Made by a program: the position numbers and the translations under genes. DNA of 64,000 nt from Magnetospirillum sp. (GTDB taxonomy: Bacteria; Pseudomonadota; Alphaproteobacteria; Rhodospirillales; Magnetospirillaceae): the NCBI GenBank assembly GCA_024707145.1, contig JANQAI010000011.1, forward strand, positions 1,178,001 through 1,242,000. The letters run 5' to 3'. A model generated the notes under the pieces. The model worked only from the letters and a program-made list of their open reading frames with translations. It was not told the DNA's origin and did not search any database. Each line of letters opens with the position of its first letter. Positions within the stretch are counted from its first letter, which is position 1. Positions 1-13,574 of this stretch are shown here, piece after piece.

Positions 1-1480
<1,480 letters not shown>

Positions 1481-1491
1481 ATCCCCCTCCG

Positions 1492-2322
1492 TTATGATCT
1501 AATTTGCCCGAATGCCTGAAGTCGCACCCTATCTGAAAACAGCAAGTACAAAATTATTGACACGCACACAGGAACATTGATGCATGCATGCCTAATGACT
1601 CCGACGTTATCAATCAAAATAAAAGAATAAATTGATGCCAGCGCGCACGTAAATGTGGTGATTACCACAACAATTCTTGATGGCATTATTAGAATAAATG
1701 CAACAAGAATGTTCTTTGTAATGTCTATTATTACATATGCATAATACATATGCGACCATGACAAATGTTCATCAAGCGCGATTGATGTGTAGATCGCTGC
1801 AAGTAAAATGAAAATTATAGACAGCAGTACGTTAAGTCTGCTTGGGGTGAGTCTAACGATGTGACCGTTGTGTTTTTGCCATCGCCTGATGGACGGTGAC
1901 TGCGATGTTCCCTCAAGTGTCGCTCGCATAAGCTTATTGAAGAAAAACAAGCTGGCAGACAGTGGGGGTTCGATAAAAACACATGCTAATAATACAATTT
2001 TTCTAATAGGAAGATCTGGGTAAACGCCGTAAATGGCGGAAACCAAACCGCCATGTATAACCCATCTAAAAACAGAAATTGCGCTTAATCTATCGCATGA
2101 TTTTGTGAATAAAACAAAAAATGCAGTCAATGTATACGATGAAAAAAATATTGTTGTTACGATATTGTCGGCATAGTTATCGCTACCCATTATGTATGCA
2201 TAGATGAGAGCAATGGAGAAAAAAATAAACGCAGTAGCATTGCGATGCAGAGTATCTGATCTGCGTGAAATGCAGCCGCCTTCATGCTCCCATTTTTTTG
2301 GATTTATCAGTGTGTCAATCAT
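1492..2322 (-). CDS. Hypothetical polytopic membrane protein
   Basis: 276-aa ORF with several hydrophobic stretches; stop lies 11 bp before the start of the Ca-binding protein; AT-rich relative to neighbours; no family recognised. Confidence 0.65.
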   Translation of the reverse strand: MIDTLINPKKWEHEGGCISRRSDTLHRNATAFIFFSIALIYAYIMGSDNYADNIVTTIFFSSYTLTAFFVLFTKSCDRLSAISVFRWVIHGGLVSAIYGVYPDLPIRKIVLLACVFIEPPLSASLFFFNKLMRATLEGTSQSPSIRRWQKHNGHIVRLTPSRLNVLLSIIFILLAAIYTSIALDEHLSWSHMYYAYVIIDITKNILVAFILIMPSRIVVVITTFTCALASIYSFILIDNVGVIRHACINVPVCVSIILYLLFSDRVRLQAFGQIRS

Positions 2323-2583
2323 GGCTTGTGTGTTCTCGTAGTATTTTTAACAAATGTTGTGCTGAGCATATGGGAATAACGCCTCTGTCTGATTTTTGAT
2401 GGCGGCATAATCCATTCGCCTATCCGGCATGGAAAGCTCATCTAACAGCAAATAGCACCGTTTACTTCGGCGGTGAATATGTCTTATGTTTACCAATGGT
2501 AGTTTTGTGTTGGAAATACACCTACCATCAATTTGTTTCAATTAGATGTGCGGTTGACGCATGAAAACAAAAGATATTCAAAG

Positions 2584-4827
<2,244 letters not shown>

Positions 4828-4828
4828 G

Positions 4829-6394
4829 ATGACACGGATGGACACGGATGAACGCGGAGGGGTCGAAGCCGCGGCCCGCGCTGGCGCGCCCACGGAACCA
4901 ATCCGTGTCCGTCCGTGCCCATCCGTGTCAAATGTCCTGAGCCGGGGCCGCGACCTTGCCGATTCCGCCCTGGTCCGCTTGGGCGCCCTCAAGGAGGGCG
5001 TCGCCCACCACCTCGACATCTGGCGCGAGGCGGTGGCGGCCGACCGCCTGCGCCCCAAGCTGGACCCCATGGGCAGGGCCGAGCTGGCCTTCCTGCCCGC
5101 CGCCCTGGAGGTGTCGGAGACGCCGGCCTCGCCGCTGGCGCGGGCCACCGCGCTGACCATCGCCGCCTTCGTGGTGCTGACCCTCGCCTGGGCCTCCATC
5201 GGCGACCTCGACATCGTCGCCACCGCGCCGGGCAAGGTGGTGCCCAGCGAGCGGGTCAAGCAGATCCAGCCCTTGGAGACCTCCATCGTGCGCGCCGTCA
5301 ACGTGACCGAGGGCCAGGAGGTCAAGGCCGGCGACATCCTGGTGGAGCTGGAGGTCACCGGCGGCGCCGCCGACGTGGCCCGCCTGCGGGCCGAACTGGC
5401 CAACGCCCGGCTGGATTCGGCCCGGCTGACCGCGCTGCTGCAGCCCGACCCGGCCAAGGCCTTCGCCGCCCCGGCCGACGTGCCGGCCGCGCTGATCGAC
5501 GTGCAAAAGGCGCTGCTGGCCAGCCAGCTCAAGGAGCATCAGGCCAAGGTGGCGGCGCTGGAGGCCGACCTCGCCAAGAAGCAGGCGGAACTCAAGACCA
5601 CCGAGACCGACGTGGCCCGCCTGGAAGACGTGGCGGTGAAGATCAAGGACGAGACCGAGCGCCGCCAGGAACTGGCCGGCAAGGGCTTCGGCTCGCAGAT
5701 CGACCGGGCGCGGTCGGAGAAGGAGCTGGCCGACAACCAGGGCCAGCGAGCCGTGCAGAAGGCCAAGCTGGTGGAAACCCGCGCCGCCATCGAGTCGACC
5801 CGCGGCCAGCTCAACCAGGCGCGCGAGGAATTCCGCCGCGACCTCACCGCCAAGCTGGCCGAAGCCGAGACCAAGGCCGCCACCACCGAACAGGAACTGG
5901 CCAAGGCCGCCGACCGCCAGCGGGTGCAGAACCTGAAAGCGCCGGTGGACGGCGTGGTGCAGCAGATCGAGGTGCACACCCTGGGCGGCGTCGTCACCCC
6001 AGCCCAGAAGCTCATGGTGGTGGTGCCCAAGGGCGCCGTGATGGAGGTGGAAGCCAAGCTGCCCAACAAGGACATCGGCTTCGTCGAGGCCGGCCAGGAG
6101 GCCGAGATCAAGGTGGATTCCTTCCCCTTCACCAAATACGGCACCCTGGCCGCCAAGGTGGAACTGGTCTCCCTCGATGCGGTCAAGGACGAGGAAAGCC
6201 AGACCAAGGAGTACTATTTCCCCATCCGCGTCTCGATGGCAGACCCATTCATCCGCCTGGAAAACGGCAAGCGCGTGCCGCTTTCTCCCGGCATGACCGT
6301 CACCGCCGAGGTCAAGACCGGGACACGGAAGCCGATCGAATACGTCCTGGCGCCGCTCAAGAAGTATGGCGCCGAGAGCGCGAGGGAGAGGTAG
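4829..6394 (+). CDS. HlyD-family periplasmic adaptor of type I secretion
   Basis: Single N-terminal TM, lipoyl-like halves (VNVTEGQEVKAGDILVELE; KAPVDGVVQQIEVHTLGGVV), coiled coil; directly follows the ABC gene. True start uncertain because the N-terminus is made of repeat DNA. Confidence 0.9.
   Translation: MTRMDTDERGGVEAAARAGAPTEPIRVRPCPSVSNVLSRGRDLADSALVRLGALKEGVAHHLDIWREAVAADRLRPKLDPMGRAELAFLPAALEVSETPASPLARATALTIAAFVVLTLAWASIGDLDIVATAPGKVVPSERVKQIQPLETSIVRAVNVTEGQEVKAGDILVELEVTGGAADVARLRAELANARLDSARLTALLQPDPAKAFAAPADVPAALIDVQKALLASQLKEHQAKVAALEADLAKKQAELKTTETDVARLEDVAVKIKDETERRQELAGKGFGSQIDRARSEKELADNQGQRAVQKAKLVETRAAIESTRGQLNQAREEFRRDLTAKLAEAETKAATTEQELAKAADRQRVQNLKAPVDGVVQQIEVHTLGGVVTPAQKLMVVVPKGAVMEVEAKLPNKDIGFVEAGQEAEIKVDSFPFTKYGTLAAKVELVSLDAVKDEESQTKEYYFPIRVSMADPFIRLENGKRVPLSPGMTVTAEVKTGTRKPIEYVLAPLKKYGAESARER
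4830..4930. repeat. Interspersed inverted repeat (tgacacggatggacacggatg ... catccgtgtccgtccgtgcccatccgtgtca type)
   Basis: Arms at 4830-4850 and 4900-4930 are near reverse complements; translated as MTRMDTD..PIRVRPCPSVS. Confidence 0.85.
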
Positions 6395-6512
6395 GGGGCG
6401 ACCGACCCTGTCCCGTAGCGCGCATTGCCGTCCCCATAAACGCCAAGCCCCATGACCAGCGGGGTCGAACGGCTTCTGGATAACGCCGGAAAGTTGCCGC
6501 CCCGGCACCATC

Positions 6513-7367
6513 TCAAATTGCGGCAACGGGGGCCGACCGGCCAACGCAAAGCGCGGTTATGCGGCGGACCATTTCCACCAGCCTTGGCCCCAAATCCGCC
6601 TCCAAACGTTGACGCGGCAGCAGGTAGGCGGGACCTCCACAACTGAAGGCCAGGGGCGGGATATCCGTCTCGGGAACATGGAAAGGGACCGCCACGGCAT
6701 GGACATCCGGCCGCCAGCCTCCCAGGACGGAACAGAATCCCTGCCGCCGCACCTCATCCACGGATTGCTGGATACTCGGCCCGACCGCCGGCCATTGCTC
6801 CTCCCCGACTTTCGTCCTGATCTGCGCGAACAAGGCCGCCCGGTCGGTTGCGGAAAGGCCGGCCAACAGGGCCCGCCCCATGCTGGAACGGGCCAGGGAA
6901 ATCCGCGACCCCACCTTCATTTGCACGGTGATGAACCCGGCATTCTGCGTGCACGCCAGATAGACCATGCTGAGGTTGTCCTGCTGGCCCAGCGCCACCA
7001 TGATGCCCTCGCCCGCGTAGGCGGCCAACTCGTCCATGAACGGCTGCAGCGCCCCGACCAGCCCTTGACCGGCCAGGCACTCGTACCCCAGGCCGAGGAC
7101 ACCCAGCCCCAGGCGATATGTTCCCTCCGCCTCGCCCCCGTCCATATAGCCCTGATTGACCAGCGTATGGACCAGACGGGAAACCACGGGCTTGGTCAAG
7201 CCGGTCCGGCGCACCAATTCGCGTTCATCCAGAGCATCGCCCGACGATACCAGGCAATGCAGAACTTCCAGGCCACGGTGCAAAGCGACGGCGAACTGGC
7301 GGTCGCCGGCCAAGCTGTCCTCTCCGACCTGCAAGCCTCCCGATTTGTGATTGACCCGCTTCTTCAA
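6513..7367 (-). CDS. IclR-family transcriptional regulator
   Basis: HRGLEVLHCLVSSGDALDERELVRRTGLTKPVVSRLVHTLVNQGYM wHTH plus IclR effector domain; the 7991 ORF start is upstream of the real start; TTG 7367 is a guess. Confidence 0.85.
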   Translation of the reverse strand: MKKRVNHKSGGLQVGEDSLAGDRQFAVALHRGLEVLHCLVSSGDALDERELVRRTGLTKPVVSRLVHTLVNQGYMDGGEAEGTYRLGLGVLGLGYECLAGQGLVGALQPFMDELAAYAGEGIMVALGQQDNLSMVYLACTQNAGFITVQMKVGSRISLARSSMGRALLAGLSATDRAALFAQIRTKVGEEQWPAVGPSIQQSVDEVRRQGFCSVLGGWRPDVHAVAVPFHVPETDIPPLAFSCGGPAYLLPRQRLEADLGPRLVEMVRRITALCVGRSAPVAAI

Positions 7368-7532
7368 GTCAGCCTGCCGTGTGTGTGTATGGAGCCGCCC
7401 CAACCCTGTCACGGATCGGCAGGCCTGCCAAGGCGTGACGGTCCACCCGGGCGGACGCCGTGGCCTGCGGTGTTGACCCTGGATTTTCGGCGCGTTACCG
7501 TCCGCTCCACTTGGCGCGGCGCGGAAAAAACA

Positions 7533-8369
7533 ATGGGCAGGAAGGCGAAGGATCTGGAAGGCGACGAAACGGCCCCGGACCAGGCCGAAGACGCCCAAAT
7601 GGTGGCGTCGCTGCAACGCGGATTGGAAGTGCTGCGCTGCTTTCGGCCGCACGACGCGGCGTTGGGCAACCACGACATCGCCCACCGGACCGGATTGCCC
7701 AATTCGACCGTGTCCCGGCTGACCTACACCCTCAGCCTGCTGGGATACCTGCACTATCTCGAGGATATGGGCAAATACCGGCTCGGTCTGCCCGTCTTCG
7801 GACTGGGCCACGCCAGCCTTGCCCGCTTCCGGGCGCGCGACCTGGCAAGGCCGCTGATGGTGGAATTGGCCCGCTCGGCCGGAGGAAATGCCGTCATCGG
7901 CTTGGCCGGGCGCCATGACCTGAGCATGGTCTACCTGAACTGTGCCCGCGGTGACGGACCGGTTTCCGTGCAGATCGACGTGGGATTTCATCTGTCACTG
8001 TCCCAATCGGCCGTGGGGCGGGCCTATCTCGCCGGCCTGCCCGCATCGGAACGTGCCGGCCTGATAGAACGCATCCAGCAGGCAACCGATGCGCGCACCT
8101 GGCCGAAAATCGAGGACGGCATCCTGCGCGCGGTCGAGGAGGTCAAAGTCCAGGGCTTTTGCTTGAATGTGGGGGAATGGACGGCGGATGTCTCTTCGGT
8201 CGGCGTGCCCTTGCCTCCGGCGGCGGGCAGCGCGGACCCGCCCCTGGCCGTCAGTTGCGATGGACCGACGTTCCGGCTGTCGCGCCAATTCCTGATGGAC
8301 GAGATCGGCCCACGCCTGGTGAAGCTGGCGCGCACCGTTCACGATGCCGTTGCGGACGAGGGGAAGTAG
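7533..8369 (+). CDS. IclR-family transcriptional regulator
   Basis: LQRGLEVLRCFRPHDAALGNHDIAHRTGLPNSTVSRLTYTLSLLGYLHY; ATG at 7533 in frame with the longer ORF 6609..8369. Confidence 0.88.
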   Translation: MGRKAKDLEGDETAPDQAEDAQMVASLQRGLEVLRCFRPHDAALGNHDIAHRTGLPNSTVSRLTYTLSLLGYLHYLEDMGKYRLGLPVFGLGHASLARFRARDLARPLMVELARSAGGNAVIGLAGRHDLSMVYLNCARGDGPVSVQIDVGFHLSLSQSAVGRAYLAGLPASERAGLIERIQQATDARTWPKIEDGILRAVEEVKVQGFCLNVGEWTADVSSVGVPLPPAAGSADPPLAVSCDGPTFRLSRQFLMDEIGPRLVKLARTVHDAVADEGK

Positions 8370-8423
8370 CGGAGGACGGTTCGCACCGGACCGGAACCCG
8401 ACGGAACCGTCCCCCTTAAACGA

Positions 8424-9899
8424 TCAGAAGCGATACAGCACTCCGACCTGGACGCGGTCCATGGAGCCCTGGTTCCCATATCCCAAGGCCTTGTTGGCCG
8501 CCGTCTGCCCGGAAAGTTCGGCTTCGCCGTGAATGTACTCGATGCCCACATCCGCCCGGGGAATGGGGCTCCAGATCAGATTGGCGTGGAACGAATATTC
8601 GTTCTCCAGCGTGTTCACCGGGACGTAACTCATCGGGTTCTCGTGATGAACCGCGCCCACCGCCACGGTGGAGCGTAAGGTGTCGGTCCAAAAATGGCGA
8701 TAGGCCACGCTGCCGCCGTATTGGGTGATGGCGTGCAGCGTCCCGTCCTGCGACAGCACGGCGCCGTCGCCGGGATTGGAATTGGTGAGGCCGGCCGGCG
8801 CCACGCCGGTGACCGAACCGCTGGTGCTGTTGGCGTTGGAGATGTAACGGCCGATGCCCGGCCCTCCCAGCACCCGCACGGACAGGGTGTCCTTGCCGAA
8901 GGTGGGGAACTGCCCGACCAGCGCCGCGCCGTATCCCCAGGTGGCGGCGGAGCCGTTAAAGGTGAAGGCGCCGTTGGGCCCCTGGAACGTCTGCGGACTG
9001 CCGCCGGTATCGACGGCCAGACGGCGCACCAGACCGGCCAGTGACACGCGCCCCCACGGCGCGGTATGCAGGTAGCGAGCGGTCAAATCCGGTATCAGGT
9101 CGGAAACGCGCGAGCTGGGGGCGTTGCCATTGGTCCCCAATCCGCCATGGTCGGCCCCGGAGAAGTCGCCTTCCGGATTCTCGATGGCCACCGCCACGGT
9201 GTCTTCCTTGCCGAAGGAATGGGTATAGCGCAGCTGCGCCTGGCGCACGGCCTGCTCCTGCCCCACGGGGCCGTTGAACTCGATGGTTTCCGGCATGGAC
9301 GGCACATCGAGGAAATTGCTCCAGCTCTGTCCCGCCAGCACACCGCCGAGCTCGCCATAGAGGTGACGCATGCGCAGGGTGGCCGAGTTGCTGTAGGTCT
9401 CGTTGCTGCCCGCCCCCAGGAAATCGCCTTCGATGAAGGTCTTGAGGTCGCCGTACTCGGTCGGCGTGCGGGTCTCGATATTCAGACGCGATTGCCGCGC
9501 CGTCAGGGCCACCTGGTTCTGGCGTTTGGCCTGCGGCGTGCCGTCGATCTGGATGGTGGAGAAATCCACCGTGCTGCCGTTCTGATTGGTCCCCTTCAGG
9601 TCGTCGATGATGTCGAGCTTCACGTAGCCGCCGATCTTCATCGACGTGTTCGTTCCCGGGATCAGGAACGACCCAGGGAAACTGCCGCTCGACGGCGGAG
9701 GCACCGGGGCCGCCGAGGTGCTGGCGGTATTCTGCTTTTCCGCCAGTTTCTTCTGCTGCGTCTCCAGCGCTTCGAGCTTGGCGGACATCTCCCGCAGTTG
9801 GGCCTTCAGTTGCTCGACCTCATCGGCACGGACGCCAGAGGCCAATGTCATCACCGCGACGGCCGAAACCGACGCGAGCGCGATCCCTCTCCTATCCAT
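8424..9899 (-). CDS. DcaP-like outer-membrane porin
   Basis: Signal peptide, periplasmic coiled coil (VEQLKAQLREMSAKLEALETQQKKLAEKQ), MKIGGYVKLDIIDD, C-terminal aromatic (VGVLYRF). Confidence 0.85.
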   Translation of the reverse strand: MDRRGIALASVSAVAVMTLASGVRADEVEQLKAQLREMSAKLEALETQQKKLAEKQNTASTSAAPVPPPSSGSFPGSFLIPGTNTSMKIGGYVKLDIIDDLKGTNQNGSTVDFSTIQIDGTPQAKRQNQVALTARQSRLNIETRTPTEYGDLKTFIEGDFLGAGSNETYSNSATLRMRHLYGELGGVLAGQSWSNFLDVPSMPETIEFNGPVGQEQAVRQAQLRYTHSFGKEDTVAVAIENPEGDFSGADHGGLGTNGNAPSSRVSDLIPDLTARYLHTAPWGRVSLAGLVRRLAVDTGGSPQTFQGPNGAFTFNGSAATWGYGAALVGQFPTFGKDTLSVRVLGGPGIGRYISNANSTSGSVTGVAPAGLTNSNPGDGAVLSQDGTLHAITQYGGSVAYRHFWTDTLRSTVAVGAVHHENPMSYVPVNTLENEYSFHANLIWSPIPRADVGIEYIHGEAELSGQTAANKALGYGNQGSMDRVQVGVLYRF

Positions 9900-10010
9900 A
9901 TGGTCCTCCCATCATTGCTTATTGGGGCATGCCTTATGGCGATGCTCCTGGATGGACCATAATTTTTTGCAGAATATTATTCAATAATTTCATAAGCACA
10001 TTTTGCGCCC

Positions 10011-10037
10011 ATATATCTGAACTTATATCAGATATAT
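10011..10037. promoter_or_regulatory. Perfect 10-bp inverted repeat ATATATCTGA-N7-TCAGATATAT
   Basis: Read directly; sits in the AT-rich divergent region between porin (-) and ACD/GNAT gene (+). Confidence 0.6.
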
Positions 10038-10216
10038 CAATGCATTATATTGCACCGCACGCAGCCCTATTTATATGCGGAATAATTTTCCTATTTAATC
10101 GAATAGCCCGGCCACCGCTCTGGTGCCGCGCCCAGGCTTCGCGACACTGCGGAAACTGGTTCCAGCCCGGGCAATCCCGTATATTCGTGCGGTCGCCACC
10201 GCACGCTGAAACGACC

Positions 10217-12877
10217 ATGTCGATCCTGAACCTGCCGTTCCTGTTCACTCCCCGATCGATCGCGGTGATCGGCGCCAGCGAGCGCCCCCGCTCGGTCGGC
10301 AACATCGTCATGCGGAACCTGCTGGAGGGCCGCTTCGCCGGCCCGATCATGCCGGTCAATCCCAAGCGACAGGCCGTTTCCGGGGTTCTGGCCTATGGCA
10401 GCATCGCCGACCTGCCCATCCGCCCCGATCTGGCGGTGCTGTGCACCCCGGCGGCAACCGTCCCGGGACTGCTGGAGGAGTTGGGGCGGCTGGGCACCCG
10501 CGCCGCCATCGTCGCCGCCGAGAACGGGGACCGCGAGGCTATGCTGGCCGCAGCCAGGGCCCACGGACTGCGCCTGCTCGGCGGTGGCAGCCTGGGTGTG
10601 CTGGTGCCGCGGGCGAACCTCAACGCCAGTTTCACCCACATGCCGGCGCGGCCGGGCCGCGTCGCCTTCGTCTCGCAATCGGGGGCGCTGTGTGCGGCGG
10701 TGCTGGATTGGGCCCGGCCGCGCGGCATCGGCTTTTCCTGCGTGGTTTCGCTGGGCGATGGCATCGAGGTGGATTTCGCCGACATGCTGGACTACCTCGC
10801 CAATGACGAGGACACCAAGGCCATCCTTCTGCACATCGAAGCCATCCATGCCCGCCGCGACTTCATGCCGGCCGCCCGTGCCGCCGCCCGCAACAAGCCG
10901 GTGTTGCTGATCAAGGGCGGCCACAGCGAAAGCGGCGGCGCCATCGGCCCATTCCTGGCAGAGGCACTGGCCGCGCCCGACGATGCCTTCGACGCCGCCG
11001 TGCGTCGGGCCGGCGCGCTTCGGGTGGAGAACGTGGACGAACTGTTCGGGACGGTGGAGACACTGGCCCGCTCGAAGCAAATCAAGGGCGAGCGCCTGGC
11101 CGTGCTGTCCAACGGCCGTGGCGCCGCCATGATGGCCATGGACGAACTCGCCGCCGCCGAGGGCGGCCATGCCACCTTGCTGTCGCCCGACACCCTGGCC
11201 AAGCTTGGCCGGGAATTGCCGCCGGAATGGAAGCCGGGAAATCCGGTGGATCTGGGCATCGGCGCTTCGGCGGCGCTGTATACCGCGGCGCTGAAGGTGC
11301 TGTCCGAGGCGCCCGAAGTGGACGGCGTGCTGGTCATCCACGCCCCCAACGCCATGATCGACGGCCAGGAGGTCGCGCGTGCGGTGATCGACACCCAACG
11401 GCGCTGCCGCAGCGCCATGCTGGCCTGCTGGATCGGCGGCGAGACCGCCACTCCCGCGCTCTCCCTGTTCGCCGAGGCCGGCTTGCCCAGCTACAACTCC
11501 ATCGGCGCGGCCGTGCGCGGCTTCCGCCATCTGGTGCACCACCGCCGCAACCAGGCCATGCTGATGGAAACGCCGCCGGCCGATCCCGGCGATTTCAGCC
11601 CGGCCCGCGGCGCCGCCCGCCTGATCGTCGAACGGGGTCTCGGCCGACCGGGGGGCATTCTCGGCGATCCCGAAACCCGGGCCCTGCTGGGCGCCTATGG
11701 CATCCCCACGGTGGAAAGCACGCTCTGCGCCACCGGCGAGGAAGCCGTCCTCGCGGCCGGTCGCGTCGGTTATCCGGTCGCCCTGACCGTGTCGTCGCCC
11801 GATCTGCCCCGCAAATGGGACGTGGGCGGCGTCGCCCTCAACCTCGAAAACGCCGAGGCGGTCCGCGCCGCCGCCGACGGCATCCTGCGCCGCGTCCGCG
11901 AGACCGCGCCGGAAGCGCGCATCGACGGCTTTGCCATCCAACGCATGGTGCTGTGGCCCCATTCCCGCCAACTGATGCTGGGCATCGCCTGCGACCCCCT
12001 GTTCGGCCCGGTACTGGTGTTCGGCGAAGGCGGCCGGGCGGTGGAACTGGTGCGCGACCACACCGTCACCTTGCCGCCGCTGAACCTGCCGCTGGCCCGG
12101 CAGGTGATCGCCCGCACCCGCATCTCGCGCCGGCTGGAGGCCCACGGATTGCGCCCCCCGGCCGACCGCGACACCATCGCCCAGGCCCTGGTGCGGCTGT
12201 CGGCATTGCTGGTGGACAACCCCGAGATCGTCGCCTGCGACATCAACCTGCTGTTCGCCAACCACCAGGGGGTGGTGGCGGTGGACGCCCGCGTCCGGGT
12301 GGCGCCGCCCGACGACAGCGACCGGCGCCGTTTCTCTATCCTGCCCTACCCGGCGGGCCTGGAGGAACCCGCCGTCCTGCACGATGGCAGCGAGGCTCTG
12401 CTGCGCCCCATCCGCCCCGAGGACGAGCCGGCCCACGCCGAACTGATCGGCCGCATGAGCCCGCAGGATCTGCGTTACCGCTTCTTCGGCTCGACCCAGA
12501 AGCTGCAGCACAGCCAGTTGGCCCGGCTGACCCAGATCGACTACGACCGGGAAATGGCCTTCATCGCCACCCGTGTCCGCCGCGATGGCGGCGTGGAAAC
12601 CCTTGGCGTCGTGCGCACCGCCACCGATCCCGACAACCGCCGCGCCGAACTGGCCATCCTGGTGCGCACCGACCTCAAGGGCACCGGGCTGGGCGGCATC
12701 CTGATGGACAAGATCATCCGCTACCACCGCGGCCGCCACACCGGCGAGATCGGCGCCCAGATCCTGGCCGACAACGAGCCCATGCTGAAACTGGCGCGCA
12801 AATGCGGCTTCACCGTGCGGCCCAGCGCCGAGCCGGAGGTGGTGGAGTGCCGCCTGCAGCTTCAAAGCCCGATGTGA
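10217..12877 (+). CDS. ADP-forming acyl-CoA synthetase-like domain fused to GNAT (Pat-type protein acetyltransferase)
   Basis: CoA-binding start (FTPRSIAVIGASERPRSVGNIVMRNL), ATP-grasp part, C-terminal GNAT (LVRTDLKGTGLGGILMDKIIRYHR). ATG 10217 in frame with ORF 9845..12877. Confidence 0.88.
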   Translation: MSILNLPFLFTPRSIAVIGASERPRSVGNIVMRNLLEGRFAGPIMPVNPKRQAVSGVLAYGSIADLPIRPDLAVLCTPAATVPGLLEELGRLGTRAAIVAAENGDREAMLAAARAHGLRLLGGGSLGVLVPRANLNASFTHMPARPGRVAFVSQSGALCAAVLDWARPRGIGFSCVVSLGDGIEVDFADMLDYLANDEDTKAILLHIEAIHARRDFMPAARAAARNKPVLLIKGGHSESGGAIGPFLAEALAAPDDAFDAAVRRAGALRVENVDELFGTVETLARSKQIKGERLAVLSNGRGAAMMAMDELAAAEGGHATLLSPDTLAKLGRELPPEWKPGNPVDLGIGASAALYTAALKVLSEAPEVDGVLVIHAPNAMIDGQEVARAVIDTQRRCRSAMLACWIGGETATPALSLFAEAGLPSYNSIGAAVRGFRHLVHHRRNQAMLMETPPADPGDFSPARGAARLIVERGLGRPGGILGDPETRALLGAYGIPTVESTLCATGEEAVLAAGRVGYPVALTVSSPDLPRKWDVGGVALNLENAEAVRAAADGILRRVRETAPEARIDGFAIQRMVLWPHSRQLMLGIACDPLFGPVLVFGEGGRAVELVRDHTVTLPPLNLPLARQVIARTRISRRLEAHGLRPPADRDTIAQALVRLSALLVDNPEIVACDINLLFANHQGVVAVDARVRVAPPDDSDRRRFSILPYPAGLEEPAVLHDGSEALLRPIRPEDEPAHAELIGRMSPQDLRYRFFGSTQKLQHSQLARLTQIDYDREMAFIATRVRRDGGVETLGVVRTATDPDNRRAELAILVRTDLKGTGLGGILMDKIIRYHRGRHTGEIGAQILADNEPMLKLARKCGFTVRPSAEPEVVECRLQLQSPM

Positions 12878-13572
12878 CGCTTCAGGATGTCGGGATCGTC
12901 CGTCAGTGCCTGGGGGCCGCCGTCATAGACCACGCCGCCCTTGACCAGGATGACATGACGCTCGGCCAGCCCCAGCAGGACGTGGACGTTCTTGTCGACG
13001 ATCACCGTGGCGATGCCGGTGTCCTTGATGGTCCTGACCACCCGCCAGATCTCACGGCGGATCAGCGGCGCCAATCCCTCGGTGGCCTCGTCCAGGATCA
13101 GCAGTTCGGGATTGGTCATCAGGGCACGGCCGATGGACAGCATCTGCTGCTCGCCGCCGGACAGATGGTTGCCCATGTTGTCCAGGCGCTCGGCCAGGCG
13201 GGGAAAAGTCTCCAGCACCCGCTCGAACGTCCAGTCGCGGCGCCCCTCGGCACCCCGCCGCGCCGCCATCAGCAGGTGCTCGCGCACCGTCAGGGTGTGA
13301 AAGATGCCGCGCCCCTCGGGCACATAGGCGATGCCCCGGCGGATGATGCCGTGGGGCTCGCGCCCGGTGGCATCATGGCCGGCCACACGCACCTCGCCGG
13401 CGCGGGGACGAACGATACCCAGCAGGCTTTTCAGCAGGGTGGACTTGCCCATGCCGTTGCGCCCCATCAGCGCCACCGTCTCGCCCCGGCCGACGCGGAA
13501 GTCGACGCCGTGCAGGACGTGGCTGGAACCATAATAGGTGTGCAGCCCTTGGGCTTCGACGAAGGCGTCCAT
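12862..13572 (-). CDS. livF: Branched-chain amino acid-type ABC transporter ATPase LivF
   Basis: GRNGMGKSTLLKSLLG, LSGGEQQMLSIGRALMTNPELLILDEATEGL. Confidence 0.9.
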   Translation of the reverse strand: MDAFVEAQGLHTYYGSSHVLHGVDFRVGRGETVALMGRNGMGKSTLLKSLLGIVRPRAGEVRVAGHDATGREPHGIIRRGIAYVPEGRGIFHTLTVREHLLMAARRGAEGRRDWTFERVLETFPRLAERLDNMGNHLSGGEQQMLSIGRALMTNPELLILDEATEGLAPLIRREIWRVVRTIKDTGIATVIVDKNVHVLLGLAERHVILVKGGVVYDGGPQALTDDPDILKRHIGL

Positions 13573-13574
13573 GC

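Noticed and set aside
2347-2541. 64-aa minus ORF upstream of the membrane protein
   Set aside because: Short, no domain, overlaps the putative T1SS promoter region; insufficient support.
10091-12865. 924-aa minus ORF and the 11227..13581 plus ORF
   Set aside because: Shadow frames of the ACD/GNAT gene; compositionally biased, no recognisable domain.
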